Positions 36,041 to 45,577 of a DNA stretch of 64,000 nucleotides are shown one piece after another. A program made the translations under genes and the position numbers. Positions within the stretch are counted from its first letter, which is position 1; the number at the start of each line of letters is the position of its first letter. This stretch comes from Kaistia hirudinis (GTDB taxonomy: Bacteria > Pseudomonadota > Alphaproteobacteria > Rhizobiales > Kaistiaceae): positions 310,001-374,000 of the forward strand of contig NZ_JACIDS010000003.1 of the NCBI RefSeq assembly GCF_014196455.1. The letters run 5' to 3'. The notes under the pieces were generated by a model that saw only the letters and a list, made by a program, of their open reading frames with translations, searched no databases and was not told where the DNA came from.

Positions 36041-38497
36041 TTGTTTCCCGTCGACGACGTCATCCCGGACCTGATGCGCGCCCTGGCCGCGGGCCCGAAT
36101 GCGGTGCTCGTGGCGCCGCCCGGTGCCGGCAAGACGACCCGCGTTCCCTTGGCCCTCCTCGACGCGCCCTGGCGGGGCGACGGACGCATCCTCGTGCTCG
36201 AGCCGAGGCGCCTCGCAGCCCGCGCCGCCGCGCGACGCATGGCCGAGACGCTCGGCGAGACGGCCGGCGGCACCGTCGGATATCGCGTCCGCATGGAAAG
36301 CCGCATCTCGGCGCGGACGCGGGTCGAGATCGTCACCGAAGGCGTCTTCACGCGCATGATCCAGGACGATCCGTCGCTCGACGGCGTCGCGGCGGTGCTC
36401 TTCGACGAGTTTCATGAGCGCAGCCTCGACGGCGATCTCGGCCTCGCCCTCGCCCTTGATGCGCAGGCCGGTCTCCGCGACGATCTCCGCATTCTCGTCA
36501 TGTCGGCGACGATCGACGGCGCCCGCGTCGCGCGGCTGCTCGGGGACGCACCGGTGGTCGAGAGCCTCGGCCGCATGTTCCCCGTCGAGACGCATCATCT
36601 GCCCCGCGATGGCGCCGAGCGCATGGAGGATGCCGTCGCCGCGGCGGTCCGGCGCGCACTCGCCGAGCAGCCCGGTAGCCTCCTCGTGTTCCTGCCCGGA
36701 CAGGCGGAGATTCGCCGCGTCGCCGAACGGCTCGACGGGCGATTGCCGGCGGGCGTCGAGCTGGCGCCGCTCTATGGCGCGCTCGATTTCGCCGCGCAGG
36801 ATCGCGCCATCCGGCCCGCGGCCGAGGGCCGGCGCAAGGTCGTGCTCGCCACGTCGATCGCCGAGACGTCGCTGACCATCGAGGGCGTGCGGGTCGTGAT
36901 CGATTCCGGCCTCGCGCGGACGCCGCATTACGAGCCGGCGACCGGGCTGACGCGTCTGGAAACGCGGCGCGTATCGCGCGCGAGCGCCGACCAGCGCCGC
37001 GGCCGTGCCGGGCGAACCGAGCCGGGCGTCTGCTACCGCCTCTGGGACGAGGGCCAGACCAATGCGCTGGCGCCCTTCGACCGGCCCGAGATACTGGAAG
37101 CCGACCTCGCCCCGCTGGTGCTCGATCTCGCCGGCTGGGGCGTTTCCGATCCCGCGGCTCTCTCCTTCCTCGATCCGCCGCCCCGTCCCGCCTGGGAAGA
37201 GGCCGTGGCGCTGCTCACCCGGCTGGAGGCGCTGGATGCCGATCGCCGGCTGACGGATGAGGGGCGGGCGCTCGGCCGGCTCGGTCTGCCGCCGCGCCTC
37301 GGCCACATGATGCGCCGTGCCGCGGCGCTCGGGCTCGGCGGTCTCGCCGGCGTGGTCGCCGTGCTGCTGGAGGAGCCGGGACTCGGCGGCAATGATCCGG
37401 ACCTCCGCGAACGTCTGCGCCGCCTGCTCGTTGCCCGCGATCCGCGCAGCCGCGATGCGCTGGCGCTCGCTGCCCGCTTCGCCCGCGATGTCGGCGCCGA
37501 TCCGGAGACCGGGCGTGGCCAGATAGAGGAAGCGGGCCTCATCGCGGGTTTCGCCTTTCCCGATCGCATCGCGATGGCCCGTGGCGCGCCCGGCGCCTTC
37601 GTGCTCGCCAATGGCCGCGGCGGCGTGCTCGATCCGGCCGAATCGCTGGCGCGCGCGCCGCATCTCGTCGTCGCGGCGTTGCAAGGGGCGGCCGAGAATG
37701 CGCGCATCCTGACCGCCGCGCCGATCGATCGCGCCGAGATCGAGATCCATTTCGCCGCCGGGATCACCGATGAGCGGAAGATTGCCTTCGACCAGACGAC
37801 CGGCTCGGTCCGCGGGCGGCTGCAGCGGCGGCTCGGCCGGCTGGTGCTCAGCGACAAGCCTCTTGCCGATCTGCCCGAGCCGGGGGTGACGGCCGCGCTT
37901 CTGGCCGAGATCCGCCGGCGTGGCCTTTCCAGCCTCGATCTCGGCAGTGCCGACGCCTTCCGCAAGCGCCTCGCCTTTCTCCATGCCCGTTTCGGCGATG
38001 CATGGCCGGATGTCTCGGATGCCGCGCTGGAGCACTCGCTCGAGGACTGGCTCGGGCCCCATCTGGCCGGAAAGCGCCGCCTCGACGGCGTCGATGCAGG
38101 GCTCGTGCGGGAAGCGCTGATGTCACTCGTGCCCTGGGATCGGCGCGAGGCGCTGGATCGTCTCGCGCCCAGCCATTTCGACGCGCCGACCGGCTCCCGC
38201 ATCCCGATCGACTATTCCGATCCCGCCGGCCCCATTCTCGCCATCCGGGTGCAGGAACTGTTCGGTCTTGATCGCCATCCCTCGGTGGCGGACGGGAGCA
38301 TGCCGCTGGTCGTCTCGCTGCTTTCGCCGGCGCATCGGCCGATCCAGATCACGCGCGACCTGCCGAGCTTCTGGCGCGGTTCGTGGCGGGACGTGCGCAG
38401 CGACATGCGGGGCCGCTATCCGCGGCATGTCTGGCCGGAGGATCCGGTCGCCGCGGCGCCGACCAACCGTGCCAAGCCGAGAGGCCCGGCATCCTGA
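36041..38497 (+). CDS. hrpB: ATP-dependent RNA helicase HrpB
   Basis: 818 residues, DEAH-type helicase. Walker A PPGAGKTTRVP near residue 26, Walker B DEFH in LFDEFHERSLDGDLGLA, SAT motif VMSATIDG, and QRRGRAGRTEPGVCYRLW (motif VI), then the HrpB C-terminal domain. Start is a TTG with a strong GGGGAGGA 7 bases upstream; no ATG fits. Role in bacteria is poorly defined (mRNA processing in E. coli is HrpA). Confidence 0.94.
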   Translation: MFPVDDVIPDLMRALAAGPNAVLVAPPGAGKTTRVPLALLDAPWRGDGRILVLEPRRLAARAAARRMAETLGETAGGTVGYRVRMESRISARTRVEIVTEGVFTRMIQDDPSLDGVAAVLFDEFHERSLDGDLGLALALDAQAGLRDDLRILVMSATIDGARVARLLGDAPVVESLGRMFPVETHHLPRDGAERMEDAVAAAVRRALAEQPGSLLVFLPGQAEIRRVAERLDGRLPAGVELAPLYGALDFAAQDRAIRPAAEGRRKVVLATSIAETSLTIEGVRVVIDSGLARTPHYEPATGLTRLETRRVSRASADQRRGRAGRTEPGVCYRLWDEGQTNALAPFDRPEILEADLAPLVLDLAGWGVSDPAALSFLDPPPRPAWEEAVALLTRLEALDADRRLTDEGRALGRLGLPPRLGHMMRRAAALGLGGLAGVVAVLLEEPGLGGNDPDLRERLRRLLVARDPRSRDALALAARFARDVGADPETGRGQIEEAGLIAGFAFPDRIAMARGAPGAFVLANGRGGVLDPAESLARAPHLVVAALQGAAENARILTAAPIDRAEIEIHFAAGITDERKIAFDQTTGSVRGRLQRRLGRLVLSDKPLADLPEPGVTAALLAEIRRRGLSSLDLGSADAFRKRLAFLHARFGDAWPDVSDAALEHSLEDWLGPHLAGKRRLDGVDAGLVREALMSLVPWDRREALDRLAPSHFDAPTGSRIPIDYSDPAGPILAIRVQELFGLDRHPSVADGSMPLVVSLLSPAHRPIQITRDLPSFWRGSWRDVRSDMRGRYPRHVWPEDPVAAAPTNRAKPRGPAS

Positions 38498-38553
38498 CAC
38501 GCGGCCGGCCAGGGCCCGGATGCGACAACGAACTTCCAAGGAGGGAGAGCGCC

Positions 38554-38796
38554 ATGCCCCAAACGGCCGTCACGCCCGATCCCCGGGCGATCGACGTCTT
38601 CGTCACCGAGGACATGCTGCTCGTCGGCTTCGCGGACGGGCGCGAGCTGTCCGTCCCGCTGGCCTGGTCGGCGAAGCTGCTTGCCGGCAGCGAGGCGGCG
38701 CGCGCCAATTGCGCCATCCTCGACGAGGGTGCCCGGCTCAGCTGGCCCGATCTCGATGAGGAGATCGAGGTGGCGAGCCTGCTGCGGACGCGCTGA
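38554..38796 (+). CDS. DUF2442 domain protein
   Basis: 80 residues. VFVTEDMLLVGFADGRELSV and LSWPDLDEEIEVASLL match DUF2442, small proteins of unknown function, some linked to toxin-antitoxin pairs. No toxin gene is adjacent here: the neighbours are hrpB (56 bases before) and glk (abutting and convergent). AAGGAGGGAG ribosome site. Function not inferred. Confidence 0.8.
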   Translation: MPQTAVTPDPRAIDVFVTEDMLLVGFADGRELSVPLAWSAKLLAGSEAARANCAILDEGARLSWPDLDEEIEVASLLRTR

Positions 38797-39831
38797 TCAG
38801 CGCCGCCAATGGCGGCCCGTGGTCACCACGCCGAAATTCTCCGGCCGGCGCGCATAGGCCGCGATGCCGGCCAGCGCCGGCTCGGGATGGACGATCACCG
38901 AGGTCGGCATGCGGTCCATCATCGCCTGATGCGGCGCCTTGTCGATGAACGCCGCGCGGAAATCGCTGCCTTCGATGAAGTGCGCGATCTTGGCGGCGAT
39001 GCCGCCGGCCAGGAAGACGCCGCCGCGCGCCATGAAGGCGAGCGCGAGATTGCCGGCGAGACGGCCGAGATGTACGCAGAACAGCGACAGTGCCTCGCGC
39101 GCCGCGGCATCGCTGCCCTCGATCGCGGCGGCGGTGATGGCGGACGGATCGTCGAAGCGCGGCGTAAGCCCGTCCGCGGCGACGATCGCGCGGTAGAGCC
39201 GCACGAGGCCTGAGCCGCAAAGCAGCGTCTCGCCCGCGATGCGCCTGAACGGACCGGTGCCGAACGGCTCCTCGATATGCGGCCAGATGGCGAAATCGCG
39301 CGCCGTCACCGGCGCGAGATCGACATGGCCGCCCTCGCCGGGCACCGGGAACCAGGTGCCGCGGGCATGGATCAGCGCGGCCGCGCCGAGGCCCGTACCG
39401 GGCCCGACCACGACCTGCGCGCCGCTCTCGACCGCGCGGCCGCCACCGATCCGCACGAGATCGCCATTTCCGAGTGCCGGAAGCGAGAGCGACAGCGCCT
39501 CGAAATCATTGAGCAGGATGACTTCGTCGAGGCCGAAGCGCTCGATCATCCGTTTCGGCTCGACCACCCAGGGGCAGTTGGTGAGCGGCACCTTGTCGCC
39601 CTGCACGGGGCCGGCGAGCGCCAGGACCGCCGAGCGCGGCTTCGCGTCGGCCGGCACCACCGAGGCGATCGCGTCGTCGATCGTCGCGAAGTCCGCCGTC
39701 TTGGCGTCCGGAAAGCGCTCGACCGGGGCGTCGCCGCCGCGCACCAGCGCGAAGCGGGCATTGGTGCCGCCGATATCCCCGATCAGGACCGGGAAGGCGA
39801 CGGTGTTTCTTTCGGAGGCTGGGGCGCTCAT
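38797..39831 (-). CDS. glk: glucokinase
   Basis: 344 residues, ATP-type bacterial glucokinase. Phosphate-binding loop LIGDIGGTNARFALV, glucose-contact LLNDFEALSLSLP, GPGTGLGAAALI, and PVPGEGGHVDLAP are family signatures. Phosphorylates glucose in the cytoplasm. Downstream of mgsA by 31 bases on the same strand. Confidence 0.96.
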   Translation of the reverse strand: MSAPASERNTVAFPVLIGDIGGTNARFALVRGGDAPVERFPDAKTADFATIDDAIASVVPADAKPRSAVLALAGPVQGDKVPLTNCPWVVEPKRMIERFGLDEVILLNDFEALSLSLPALGNGDLVRIGGGRAVESGAQVVVGPGTGLGAAALIHARGTWFPVPGEGGHVDLAPVTARDFAIWPHIEEPFGTGPFRRIAGETLLCGSGLVRLYRAIVAADGLTPRFDDPSAITAAAIEGSDAAAREALSLFCVHLGRLAGNLALAFMARGGVFLAGGIAAKIAHFIEGSDFRAAFIDKAPHQAMMDRMPTSVIVHPEPALAGIAAYARRPENFGVVTTGRHWRR

Positions 39832-39862
39832 GGGCCGGGATCGCAGTCCTGCTCTCGTGCGG

Positions 39863-40252
39863 TCAATGGGATGGCTGAAAGGCGGTCGGATGCGTAATGA
39901 GCAACTCAGCCGTGGCGCGGTTGAGCGCCATCGGAATGTCGTAGAGCTCAGCGAGGCGGGTCAGCGCCTTGACGTCGACGTCGTGCGGCATCGGCGTCAG
40001 CGGATCGACGAAGAAGATCAGGCCGGCGACCCGTCCTTCGGCGATCAGCGCGCCGATCTGCTGGTCGCCGCCGAGCGGACCGCTCTTCAGGCGGACGACG
40101 GGAAGCTCCGGCACCGCCTCGGCGATCTGGCCGCCGGTGGTGCCCGTCGCGACGAGATCGAAGGCAGCGAGGCGCGCGCCATGCCGAATGGCGAAGGCGA
40201 CCATGTCGGCCTTCTTCTGGTCATGCGCAACCAGCGCCAAAGTCGCTCGCAA
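39863..40252 (-). CDS. mgsA: methylglyoxal synthase
   Basis: 129 residues. Converts dihydroxyacetone phosphate to methylglyoxal, an overflow valve when phosphate is short. His10-Asp11 (AHDQKK), TGTTG at 37-41, Asp63 (LGGDQQIG), Asp83 and His90 ([13 protein letters not shown]) match the active site. The start is a TTG with GGGAG upstream; relatives begin at about the same residue. With glk it forms a small sugar-flux operon. Confidence 0.94.
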   Translation of the reverse strand: MRATLALVAHDQKKADMVAFAIRHGARLAAFDLVATGTTGGQIAEAVPELPVVRLKSGPLGGDQQIGALIAEGRVAGLIFFVDPLTPMPHDVDVKALTRLAELYDIPMALNRATAELLITHPTAFQPSH

Positions 40253-40273
40253 GGGCCGCTCCCTCTCCGCTCC

Positions 40274-40292
40274 GCGGTCGACAATCGACCGC
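40274..40292. promoter_or_regulatory. palindrome before mgsA
   Basis: Perfect inverted repeat GCGGTCGA-CAA-TCGACCGC, 22 bases upstream of the mgsA TTG. Either a hairpin in the leader that could mask the ribosome site or a repressor site. GC-rich composition raises the chance rate. Confidence 0.35.
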
Positions 40293-40491
40293 AGCCCAAG
40301 AGTGATAGAAAGATCGGGGTCCGGAGAAAAGCCGAAAGTGCATATTCATGCGCCGCGGCGGCGCAATAGTGCCGCTTTGCCGGTCGTTTGCATGCTCTGC
40401 GTGCAGTCTGGCGCGTTTTCTGCGGCTTGACCGCCCGCGCAGGGCGGGGCTTGATCGCGGTGACGGAGTGGTTTTCGGAAGGATCGACCCG

Positions 40492-40908
40492 ATGGACTCG
40501 GAGCTCTACGAGCGCGCTCTTGCCGTGCGGCAGCGCGCCTATGCGCCCTATTCGCGCTTTGCTGTCGGCGCAGCGATCCGCACCGAGGATGGCCAGGTCT
40601 TTACCGGCGCCAATGTCGAGAACGCGTCCTTTCCCGAGGGCTGGTGCGCCGAGACCTCGGCGATCGGCCAGATGATCTCGGCCGCGGCCGATGCGGCCGG
40701 GCGGCGCATCGCCGCCGTAGTGGTGGTCGCGGACCGCGTCGACGGCGGAATCGTCTGTACGCCCTGTGGCGGCTGTCGCCAGCGCCTCAAGGAGTTCGCG
40801 ACGGCGAAGACGGTGATCGAATGCATCGATCCGACCGGAAAGGGCCAGCGCTTCTCGATGGCCGAATTGCTGCCGGCAAGCTTCGGCCTCGAAGAGGCGC
40901 GCGCCTGA
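40492..40908 (+). CDS. cdd: cytidine deaminase
   Basis: 138 residues, tetrameric type. Zinc site Cys52-Ala-Glu54 (WCAETSAIG) and Cys92/Cys95 (CTPCGGCRQ), matching the Cys-Cys-Cys pattern of Bacillus Cdd. Deaminates cytidine and deoxycytidine for salvage. The ATG at 40492 is preferred (GGAAGGATCG upstream); a longer frame has no homology. Convergent with an SDR gene. Confidence 0.95.
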   Translation: MDSELYERALAVRQRAYAPYSRFAVGAAIRTEDGQVFTGANVENASFPEGWCAETSAIGQMISAAADAAGRRIAAVVVVADRVDGGIVCTPCGGCRQRLKEFATAKTVIECIDPTGKGQRFSMAELLPASFGLEEARA

Positions 40909-40922
40909 GCCTTTCGAAGATT

Positions 40923-40950
40923 GCGACGCGGTCCGGGCGGATCGCGTCGC
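40923..40950. terminator. hairpin between convergent cdd and SDR genes
   Basis: GCGACGCG and CGCGTCGC arms with an inner TCCG/CGGA extension give a stem of about 13 pairs with one G-U. No T-run follows on either strand, so termination here would be weak or rho-linked. Confidence 0.4.
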
Positions 40951-40990
40951 GTGTTGTCGGGGTCGTTCCCGTCACGCTGACGGGCGTACC

Positions 40991-41752
40991 TCAGACCCAG
41001 CCGCCGTCGACGATATAGGCCTGGTTGGTGCAGCCCGAGGCCTCGTCCGAGGCGAAGAACTGCACGACGCGGGCGATGTCGTCCGGATAGAGCTTCCGCT
41101 TCAGGCACTGCTTCTGCATGAGCTCGGCTTCGGCCTCCGGCGTCAGCCAGAGATCGATCTGACGCTGCGTCATGATCCAGCCGGGAACGACCGAACAAAC
41201 GCGGATATTGAACGGGCCGAGATCGCGCGCGAGGCTGCGGGTAAGGCCGAGAACCGCCGATTTGGCGGCCGAATAGCCGGGCATGCCGCCCTGGCCGATC
41301 AGCCAGGTCACCGATCCCATATTGATGATCGCGCCGCCACCCGCCGCCTTCATGTCGTCCATGACCGCCTGCACGGCGAAGAACTGGTGCCGCAGGTTGA
41401 CGTTCATGCGCTCGTCCCAATACTCGGGCGTCACGTCCTCTATTTTGTGACGCTGGTCGTGGGCGGCGTTGTTGACGAGGATGGTGATCGGGCCGAATTT
41501 AGCGCGAATATTGGCGATCGCCTGGCGTAGCGCCGCGATGTCCCTCAGATCGCAGGGCTCGAAATGCACCTCGCCGGTCTGGCTGAGCTCCGCGACGAGC
41601 TTCTCCGACGGCTCCACGGCAATATCGAGAAAGCCGACCTTCGAGCCTTGCGCGACGAAATGGCGGACGATGGATTCGCCGATGCCGCTGCCGCCGCCGG
41701 TCACCAGAACAGTACGCCCCTTGAGGCTCGGATAGATTGCGCCCGTGGTCAT
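40991..41752 (-). CDS. SDR family oxidoreductase (sugar dehydrogenase-like)
   Basis: 253 residues, classical short-chain dehydrogenase. Cofactor loop TGGGSGIG, NNAA, and catalytic Ser147, Tyr160, Lys164 (PGYSAAKSAV). An acidic residue after beta-2 (FLDI) favours NAD. Similar proteins oxidise aldoses, but substrate is uncertain. GGAGGAGG ribosome site. Confidence 0.88.
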   Translation of the reverse strand: MTTGAIYPSLKGRTVLVTGGGSGIGESIVRHFVAQGSKVGFLDIAVEPSEKLVAELSQTGEVHFEPCDLRDIAALRQAIANIRAKFGPITILVNNAAHDQRHKIEDVTPEYWDERMNVNLRHQFFAVQAVMDDMKAAGGGAIINMGSVTWLIGQGGMPGYSAAKSAVLGLTRSLARDLGPFNIRVCSVVPGWIMTQRQIDLWLTPEAEAELMQKQCLKRKLYPDDIARVVQFFASDEASGCTNQAYIVDGGWV

Positions 41753-41890
41753 TGCCGTTTCCTCCTCCGGTCATTGCTTCGCCAGACCGCAGGACGGTCG
41801 GCCCGCGCTCTTTCTAAGCCATGGCGGGCGGAAGAGAAACCCGGATCTGAGGGGCGTACGTCAAAGGGCGTCGCAGCGCGACGCGCCGTC

Positions 41891-42952
41891 TTACTCGACC
41901 GGGCGCGGCTTGGGCCGCGGGGCTGCGACGGAAGCGAGCAGCGTCGGCGCGGTCGTCGCGTCCGCCAGCACTGTCGGGCGCGGACGGGGCACGGGCATCG
42001 GCGGCAGGATCTTCACCGCGATGTCGAAATAGGACGCCGAGAAGTCCGGGCCAGTCGCCTCGGCCGTCTGCGGTTCCGCGGCGGCGGTCAGGGTCGGCTT
42101 CGGCTTGGGCAGGGGCGCACCCTCCGCCTGTGCCTCGGCGGCATTGTCCGGCGCGGCCTCTTCGGCGATCGCCATGGCTGCGGCTGAAGCGGGAGCGGTC
42201 TCACGGCCGAAGCCCAGCGAGAGCCGGGGCTCCGGCAGCACGGAGGCGAGAACGACCTTGGGCTTGGCGACGATCGGCGCGTCGGCCGGCGGCGGCGACT
42301 GGACAGCGATCTTCGGCTTGGCGATCGGCAGCGGCACATTGGCGGCCGGCGCGGGTTCATCCGGCGTGGCGTCGGCGACGACGAGCTTCGCCGCGCCCTG
42401 CGTCTTGCTGGCCGGAGCGTCGGCTTCCGCGACGTCGTCTGGCCGGGCTGCGGGCAGCGGCACATCGACCGCGGCATTCGGATGGGGCGGCGTCAATGCG
42501 GCGACCATCACCGGCTGTTCGCCGATCGCCGGTGCCTTGATCAGCTTGGCCAGCATGCGCTTGCGCTTGGCTTCGTAATAATAGCCGGAGCGGTAAAGGC
42601 GATGGGTGCGGCTCTCATTGCCGCCGGCGATCATATAGGCGTTGGCGAGATAGGCGACGCCATAGGTGAGGTTCGTCGCCGGATCGAGCAGGCCCTGCGC
42701 GGTGCCCTTGTAGCCGACACCCTTGGCGGTGTCGTAGCGGATCTGCATCAGGCCCCAATAGGGTCCGTTCCGCGCTTCCGGATCAAACCGGCTCTCGCGC
42801 TTCACCGTGCGCAGCACGATCCCGGGCGGCAGGCCATAGAGAGCGGCATAGTGGCGGGCGAGCTGCTCGACCTGATCCGGTGGCATCTTTTCGTCCGCGA
42901 AGGACGGTGCCGGCAGGATGAGAAGGATGAGCGCCAGAAGAAGGGGGGACAC
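41891..42952 (-). CDS. lytic transglycosylase (SLT domain) with Pro-rich tail
   Basis: 353 residues. Signal peptide to about residue 19 (PAPSFA-D), then an SLT domain (about 25-130) with catalytic Glu53 in VKRESRFDPEARNG and YWGLMQI. Cleaves peptidoglycan glycan strands in the periplasm. The remaining 200 residues are low-complexity, rich in Pro, Ala and Lys, with repeats such as VPLPAARP, VPLPIAKPK, PLPKPKP and PRPKPRP. GTG start. Transcribed toward the cdd/SDR genes, alone. Confidence 0.88.
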   Translation of the reverse strand: MSPLLLALILLILPAPSFADEKMPPDQVEQLARHYAALYGLPPGIVLRTVKRESRFDPEARNGPYWGLMQIRYDTAKGVGYKGTAQGLLDPATNLTYGVAYLANAYMIAGGNESRTHRLYRSGYYYEAKRKRMLAKLIKAPAIGEQPVMVAALTPPHPNAAVDVPLPAARPDDVAEADAPASKTQGAAKLVVADATPDEPAPAANVPLPIAKPKIAVQSPPPADAPIVAKPKVVLASVLPEPRLSLGFGRETAPASAAAMAIAEEAAPDNAAEAQAEGAPLPKPKPTLTAAAEPQTAEATGPDFSASYFDIAVKILPPMPVPRPRPTVLADATTAPTLLASVAAPRPKPRPVE

Positions 42953-43211
42953 GCGGTCCGCGATGGAGCCTATCGGACGCCTCCCTTTCGCTTCGCCTTG
43001 CTTTGGCGATGCCTTTTGTCCGTTCGCATGCAGTTCACGAGGCGGATACGCACATTGATTCGATCACGCGTGACCCCACTCATGGATCACCAAACATGAC
43101 AAATTCTTAATCCATTTTGTCCACGGCGTCGAGATGGCCAGGATCGATGCGATTGCCGTCACGAATCCGGGACAAAACGAGCGTTTTCGGGGCCGTCGCG
43201 TGCATCTGCCG

Positions 43212-43604
43212 TCAATGCACGACGCGCGCGGTGTTCGGCACGTCGAGCGAGAAGGCAGGGATGTCGACGAGGAACAGCTCGCCCGTCTCCGTCTGCATCT
43301 GATAGGTGCCGACCATGATGCCCGACGAGGTCGAGAGCGGGCAGCCGCTGGTATATTCGAAGCTCTCGCCCGGCTTCAGCAGCGGTTCCTTGCCGACGAC
43401 GCCGACGCCACGCACCTCTTCGGTCCGGCCGATCGCGTCGGTGATGCGCCAGCAGCGCGAGCGCAGCTGCACGGCTTCAAGGCCCAGATTGACGATCTCG
43501 ATGGTGTAGGCCCAGACATAGCGGCCTTCCCCGGGGGAGGACTCGTCCTCGACGAAGCTCGGCTGGACGGTGACCTGGATGGAGCGCGTCACGGACCGGT
43601 ACAT
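43212..43604 (-). CDS. apaG: ApaG family protein
   Basis: 130 residues, usual length. Fibronectin-III-like fold; RYVWAYTIEIVNLG and the GxGVVGxxP-like GVGVVGKEPLLKPGESF are family signatures. Linked to Co/Mg efflux and Ap4A levels in enterics, biochemical role unclear. ATG at 43604 fits relatives better than a TTG nine bases earlier. Divergent from mscL. Confidence 0.95.
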   Translation of the reverse strand: MYRSVTRSIQVTVQPSFVEDESSPGEGRYVWAYTIEIVNLGLEAVQLRSRCWRITDAIGRTEEVRGVGVVGKEPLLKPGESFEYTSGCPLSTSSGIMVGTYQMQTETGELFLVDIPAFSLDVPNTARVVH

Positions 43605-43777
43605 CGTTGGCAAACCCCACTCTTTGGCAGGCTCTTAATCCCAAGCGTACGCAAGCGTCAACGGCCCGGATCGTCGCGCCGTCGGCGCAGCGAGCGGATT
43701 GCGAAGCTGCTCGGTTGATTTAAGGTCGCGAAGAGTCGAATCGGGGGTCGGCGCGGACAATCAAGGGAGTCGCGACA

Positions 43778-44188
43778 ATGCTGAAGGAATTCCGGGAATT
43801 TGCCCTCCGGGGCAATATGGTCGATCTCGCCATCGGTATCATCATCGGTGCCGCCTTCAGCGGGCTGGTCCAGTCGATCGTCAATGACATCATCATGCCG
43901 ATCATCGGCCGCATCACCGGCGGCATCGACTTCACCAACAAATATATCCAGCTTGCCGGCGACCCGCAGCCCACGCTGGATGCCGCGCGCAAGGCAGGCG
44001 CGACCATCGCCTATGGCAACTTCCTGACGTTGCTGATCAATTTCCTCATCATCGCCTGGATCCTGTTCATGATCGTCAAGGGCATGAACACGCTGAAGCG
44101 CCAGCAGGCGAAGTCGCCCGAGCCGGCCGCGACGCCCGAGGACATCCTGCTGCTGCGCGAGATCCGCGACCAACTCGCCAAGAAGTAA
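43778..44188 (+). CDS. mscL: large-conductance mechanosensitive channel
   Basis: 136 residues, pentameric channel that opens under osmotic downshock. [20 protein letters not shown] and [18 protein letters not shown] are the conserved N-terminal helix and TM1; TM2 is near residues 78-102; the cytoplasmic helix ends [10 protein letters not shown]. Confidence 0.97.
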   Translation: MLKEFREFALRGNMVDLAIGIIIGAAFSGLVQSIVNDIIMPIIGRITGGIDFTNKYIQLAGDPQPTLDAARKAGATIAYGNFLTLLINFLIIAWILFMIVKGMNTLKRQQAKSPEPAATPEDILLLREIRDQLAKK

Positions 44189-44221
44189 GCGCCTGGATGG
44201 TGCGGCTGTGGCGCGCGTCGC

Positions 44222-44257
44222 AGCCGCTCGCCCTTCAAAATGGTTGAAGGGACGGCT
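44222..44257 (+). terminator. hairpin after mscL
   Basis: Two-part stem: outer AGCCG/CGGCT and inner CCCTTCAA/TTGAAGGG with loop AATGG, followed by CACGAATTTT. A likely terminator for mscL, 34 bases after its stop. Confidence 0.55.
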
Positions 44258-44329
44258 CACGAATTTTGATGAGCGTCGCGGGCGGGAATGGGCTAGCTTC
44301 CGGCCTTCCTCAGCAAGGTCGAGCCATTC

Positions 44330-45505
44330 GTGACCCTTCACCCATCCCTGGCCGGGCTTCGTCCCGAAGCGAGCGAGGCGCCCGAGAGCGGCATCGTCGA
44401 AGTCTTCAACTATGGCCGTGACCGTCCGGGCCTGATCCCCTTGTGGGTCGGCGAGGGCGACCTGCCGACGCCGTCCTTCATCGGCGAGGCGGCCAATCGC
44501 GGCCTGGCGGCCGGCGAGACCTTCTACACCTATCAGCGCGGCATTCCCGAACTGCGCGCGGCGATCGCCCGCTATCATCAGCGGCTCTACAGCCGCCCGT
44601 TCGATCCGGAGCGCTTCTTCGTGACCTCGGGCGGCATGCCGGCGATCCAGATCGCGCTGCGCATGGTGTCCGGCGCGGGCGACGAGGTCATCGTGCCGAC
44701 GCCGGCCTGGCCGAACCTTGCCGCGGCCACCGAGGTGGGCGGCGCCAAGGCGGTCGAAGTGCCGATGCAGTTCGGCAATGACGGCTGGACCCTCGATCTC
44801 GACCGTTATTTCGGCGCCGTCACGGCACGCACCAAGGCGATGTTCCTGAATTCGCCCTGCAACCCGACCGGCTGGACCGCGACGCGCGATGAACTCGTCG
44901 CGATCCGCGATTTCGCGCGGCAGCGGGGCCTGTGGATCATCGCCGACGAGGTCTACACGCGCTTCTTCTATGAGGGCGAGCGCGCGCCGTCCTTCTATGA
45001 CGTCGCCGATCCGGAGGATCGCATCCTCTACGTCAATACGCTGTCCAAGAACTGGGCGATGACCGGCTGGCGCCTCGGCTGGCTCTCGGCGCCGCCGGCC
45101 TATGGCCAGGTGATCGAGAACCTCGTGCAATATTCGAGCTCGGGCACGCCGAAATTCCTGCAGCGCGGCGGCGTCGCGGCATTCGACGAGGGCGAGGACT
45201 TCATCGCCTTCCAGAAGCAACGGGCGCTCGAAGCGCGCAACATCGTCTGCGACGGGCTGGAGGCGACCGGGCGCGTGCGCTTCGGCCGTCCGCCGGGCGC
45301 CTTCTATCTGTTCTTCTCCGTCGATGGCGAACCGGATACCCGCAAGCTCGGCCTCCGTCTCGTCGACGAGGCGAATGTCGGGCTCGCGCCGGGCGATGCC
45401 TTCGGTGCGGCCGGGTCCGGCTTCATGCGCATGTGCTTCCTGCGCGACCCCGCCCATCTCATCGAGGCGACGGCCCGCTTGTCGGACTGGCTCCGCCGCC
45501 ACTGA
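44330..45505 (+). CDS. pyridoxal-phosphate aminotransferase, class I/II
   Basis: 391 residues. PLP lysine Lys240 in NTLSKNWAMTGWRLGW, Asp-x-x-Tyr in ADEVYTRF, SPCNPTGW and the final Arg in the FMRMCFLRDP region. Transaminates an amino acid (aspartate/aromatic type most likely); substrate not fixed. GTG start, weak ribosome site. Followed by a strong terminator. Confidence 0.92.
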   Translation: MTLHPSLAGLRPEASEAPESGIVEVFNYGRDRPGLIPLWVGEGDLPTPSFIGEAANRGLAAGETFYTYQRGIPELRAAIARYHQRLYSRPFDPERFFVTSGGMPAIQIALRMVSGAGDEVIVPTPAWPNLAAATEVGGAKAVEVPMQFGNDGWTLDLDRYFGAVTARTKAMFLNSPCNPTGWTATRDELVAIRDFARQRGLWIIADEVYTRFFYEGERAPSFYDVADPEDRILYVNTLSKNWAMTGWRLGWLSAPPAYGQVIENLVQYSSSGTPKFLQRGGVAAFDEGEDFIAFQKQRALEARNIVCDGLEATGRVRFGRPPGAFYLFFSVDGEPDTRKLGLRLVDEANVGLAPGDAFGAAGSGFMRMCFLRDPAHLIEATARLSDWLRRH

Positions 45506-45516
45506 GCGCAGCAACG

Positions 45517-45549
45517 AAAACGCCGTCCGGCTGGGCCGGACGGCGTTTT
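45517..45549. terminator. bidirectional rho-independent terminator between aminotransferase gene and hemA
   Basis: Perfect 15-pair stem, AAAACGCCGTCCGGC and its complement, with loop TGG. Ends in TTTT on both strands, so it stops both the plus-strand aminotransferase transcript and the minus-strand hemA transcript. Confidence 0.93.
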
Positions 45550-45577
45550 GAAGTCTCTATCTCGCAGGACGCCGGGG

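Noticed and set aside
33756-38062. Very long open frames antisense to fabB, fabI and hrpB (and similar ones elsewhere, such as antisense to cysT/cysP and to hmuR).
   Set aside because: They are by-products of high GC codon use: rich in Arg, Ala, Gly and Asp, lacking domains, and fully opposite strongly recognised genes.
38554-38796. DUF2442 gene as part of a toxin-antitoxin pair.
   Set aside because: No DUF4160 or other toxin gene is adjacent; neighbours are hrpB and glk.
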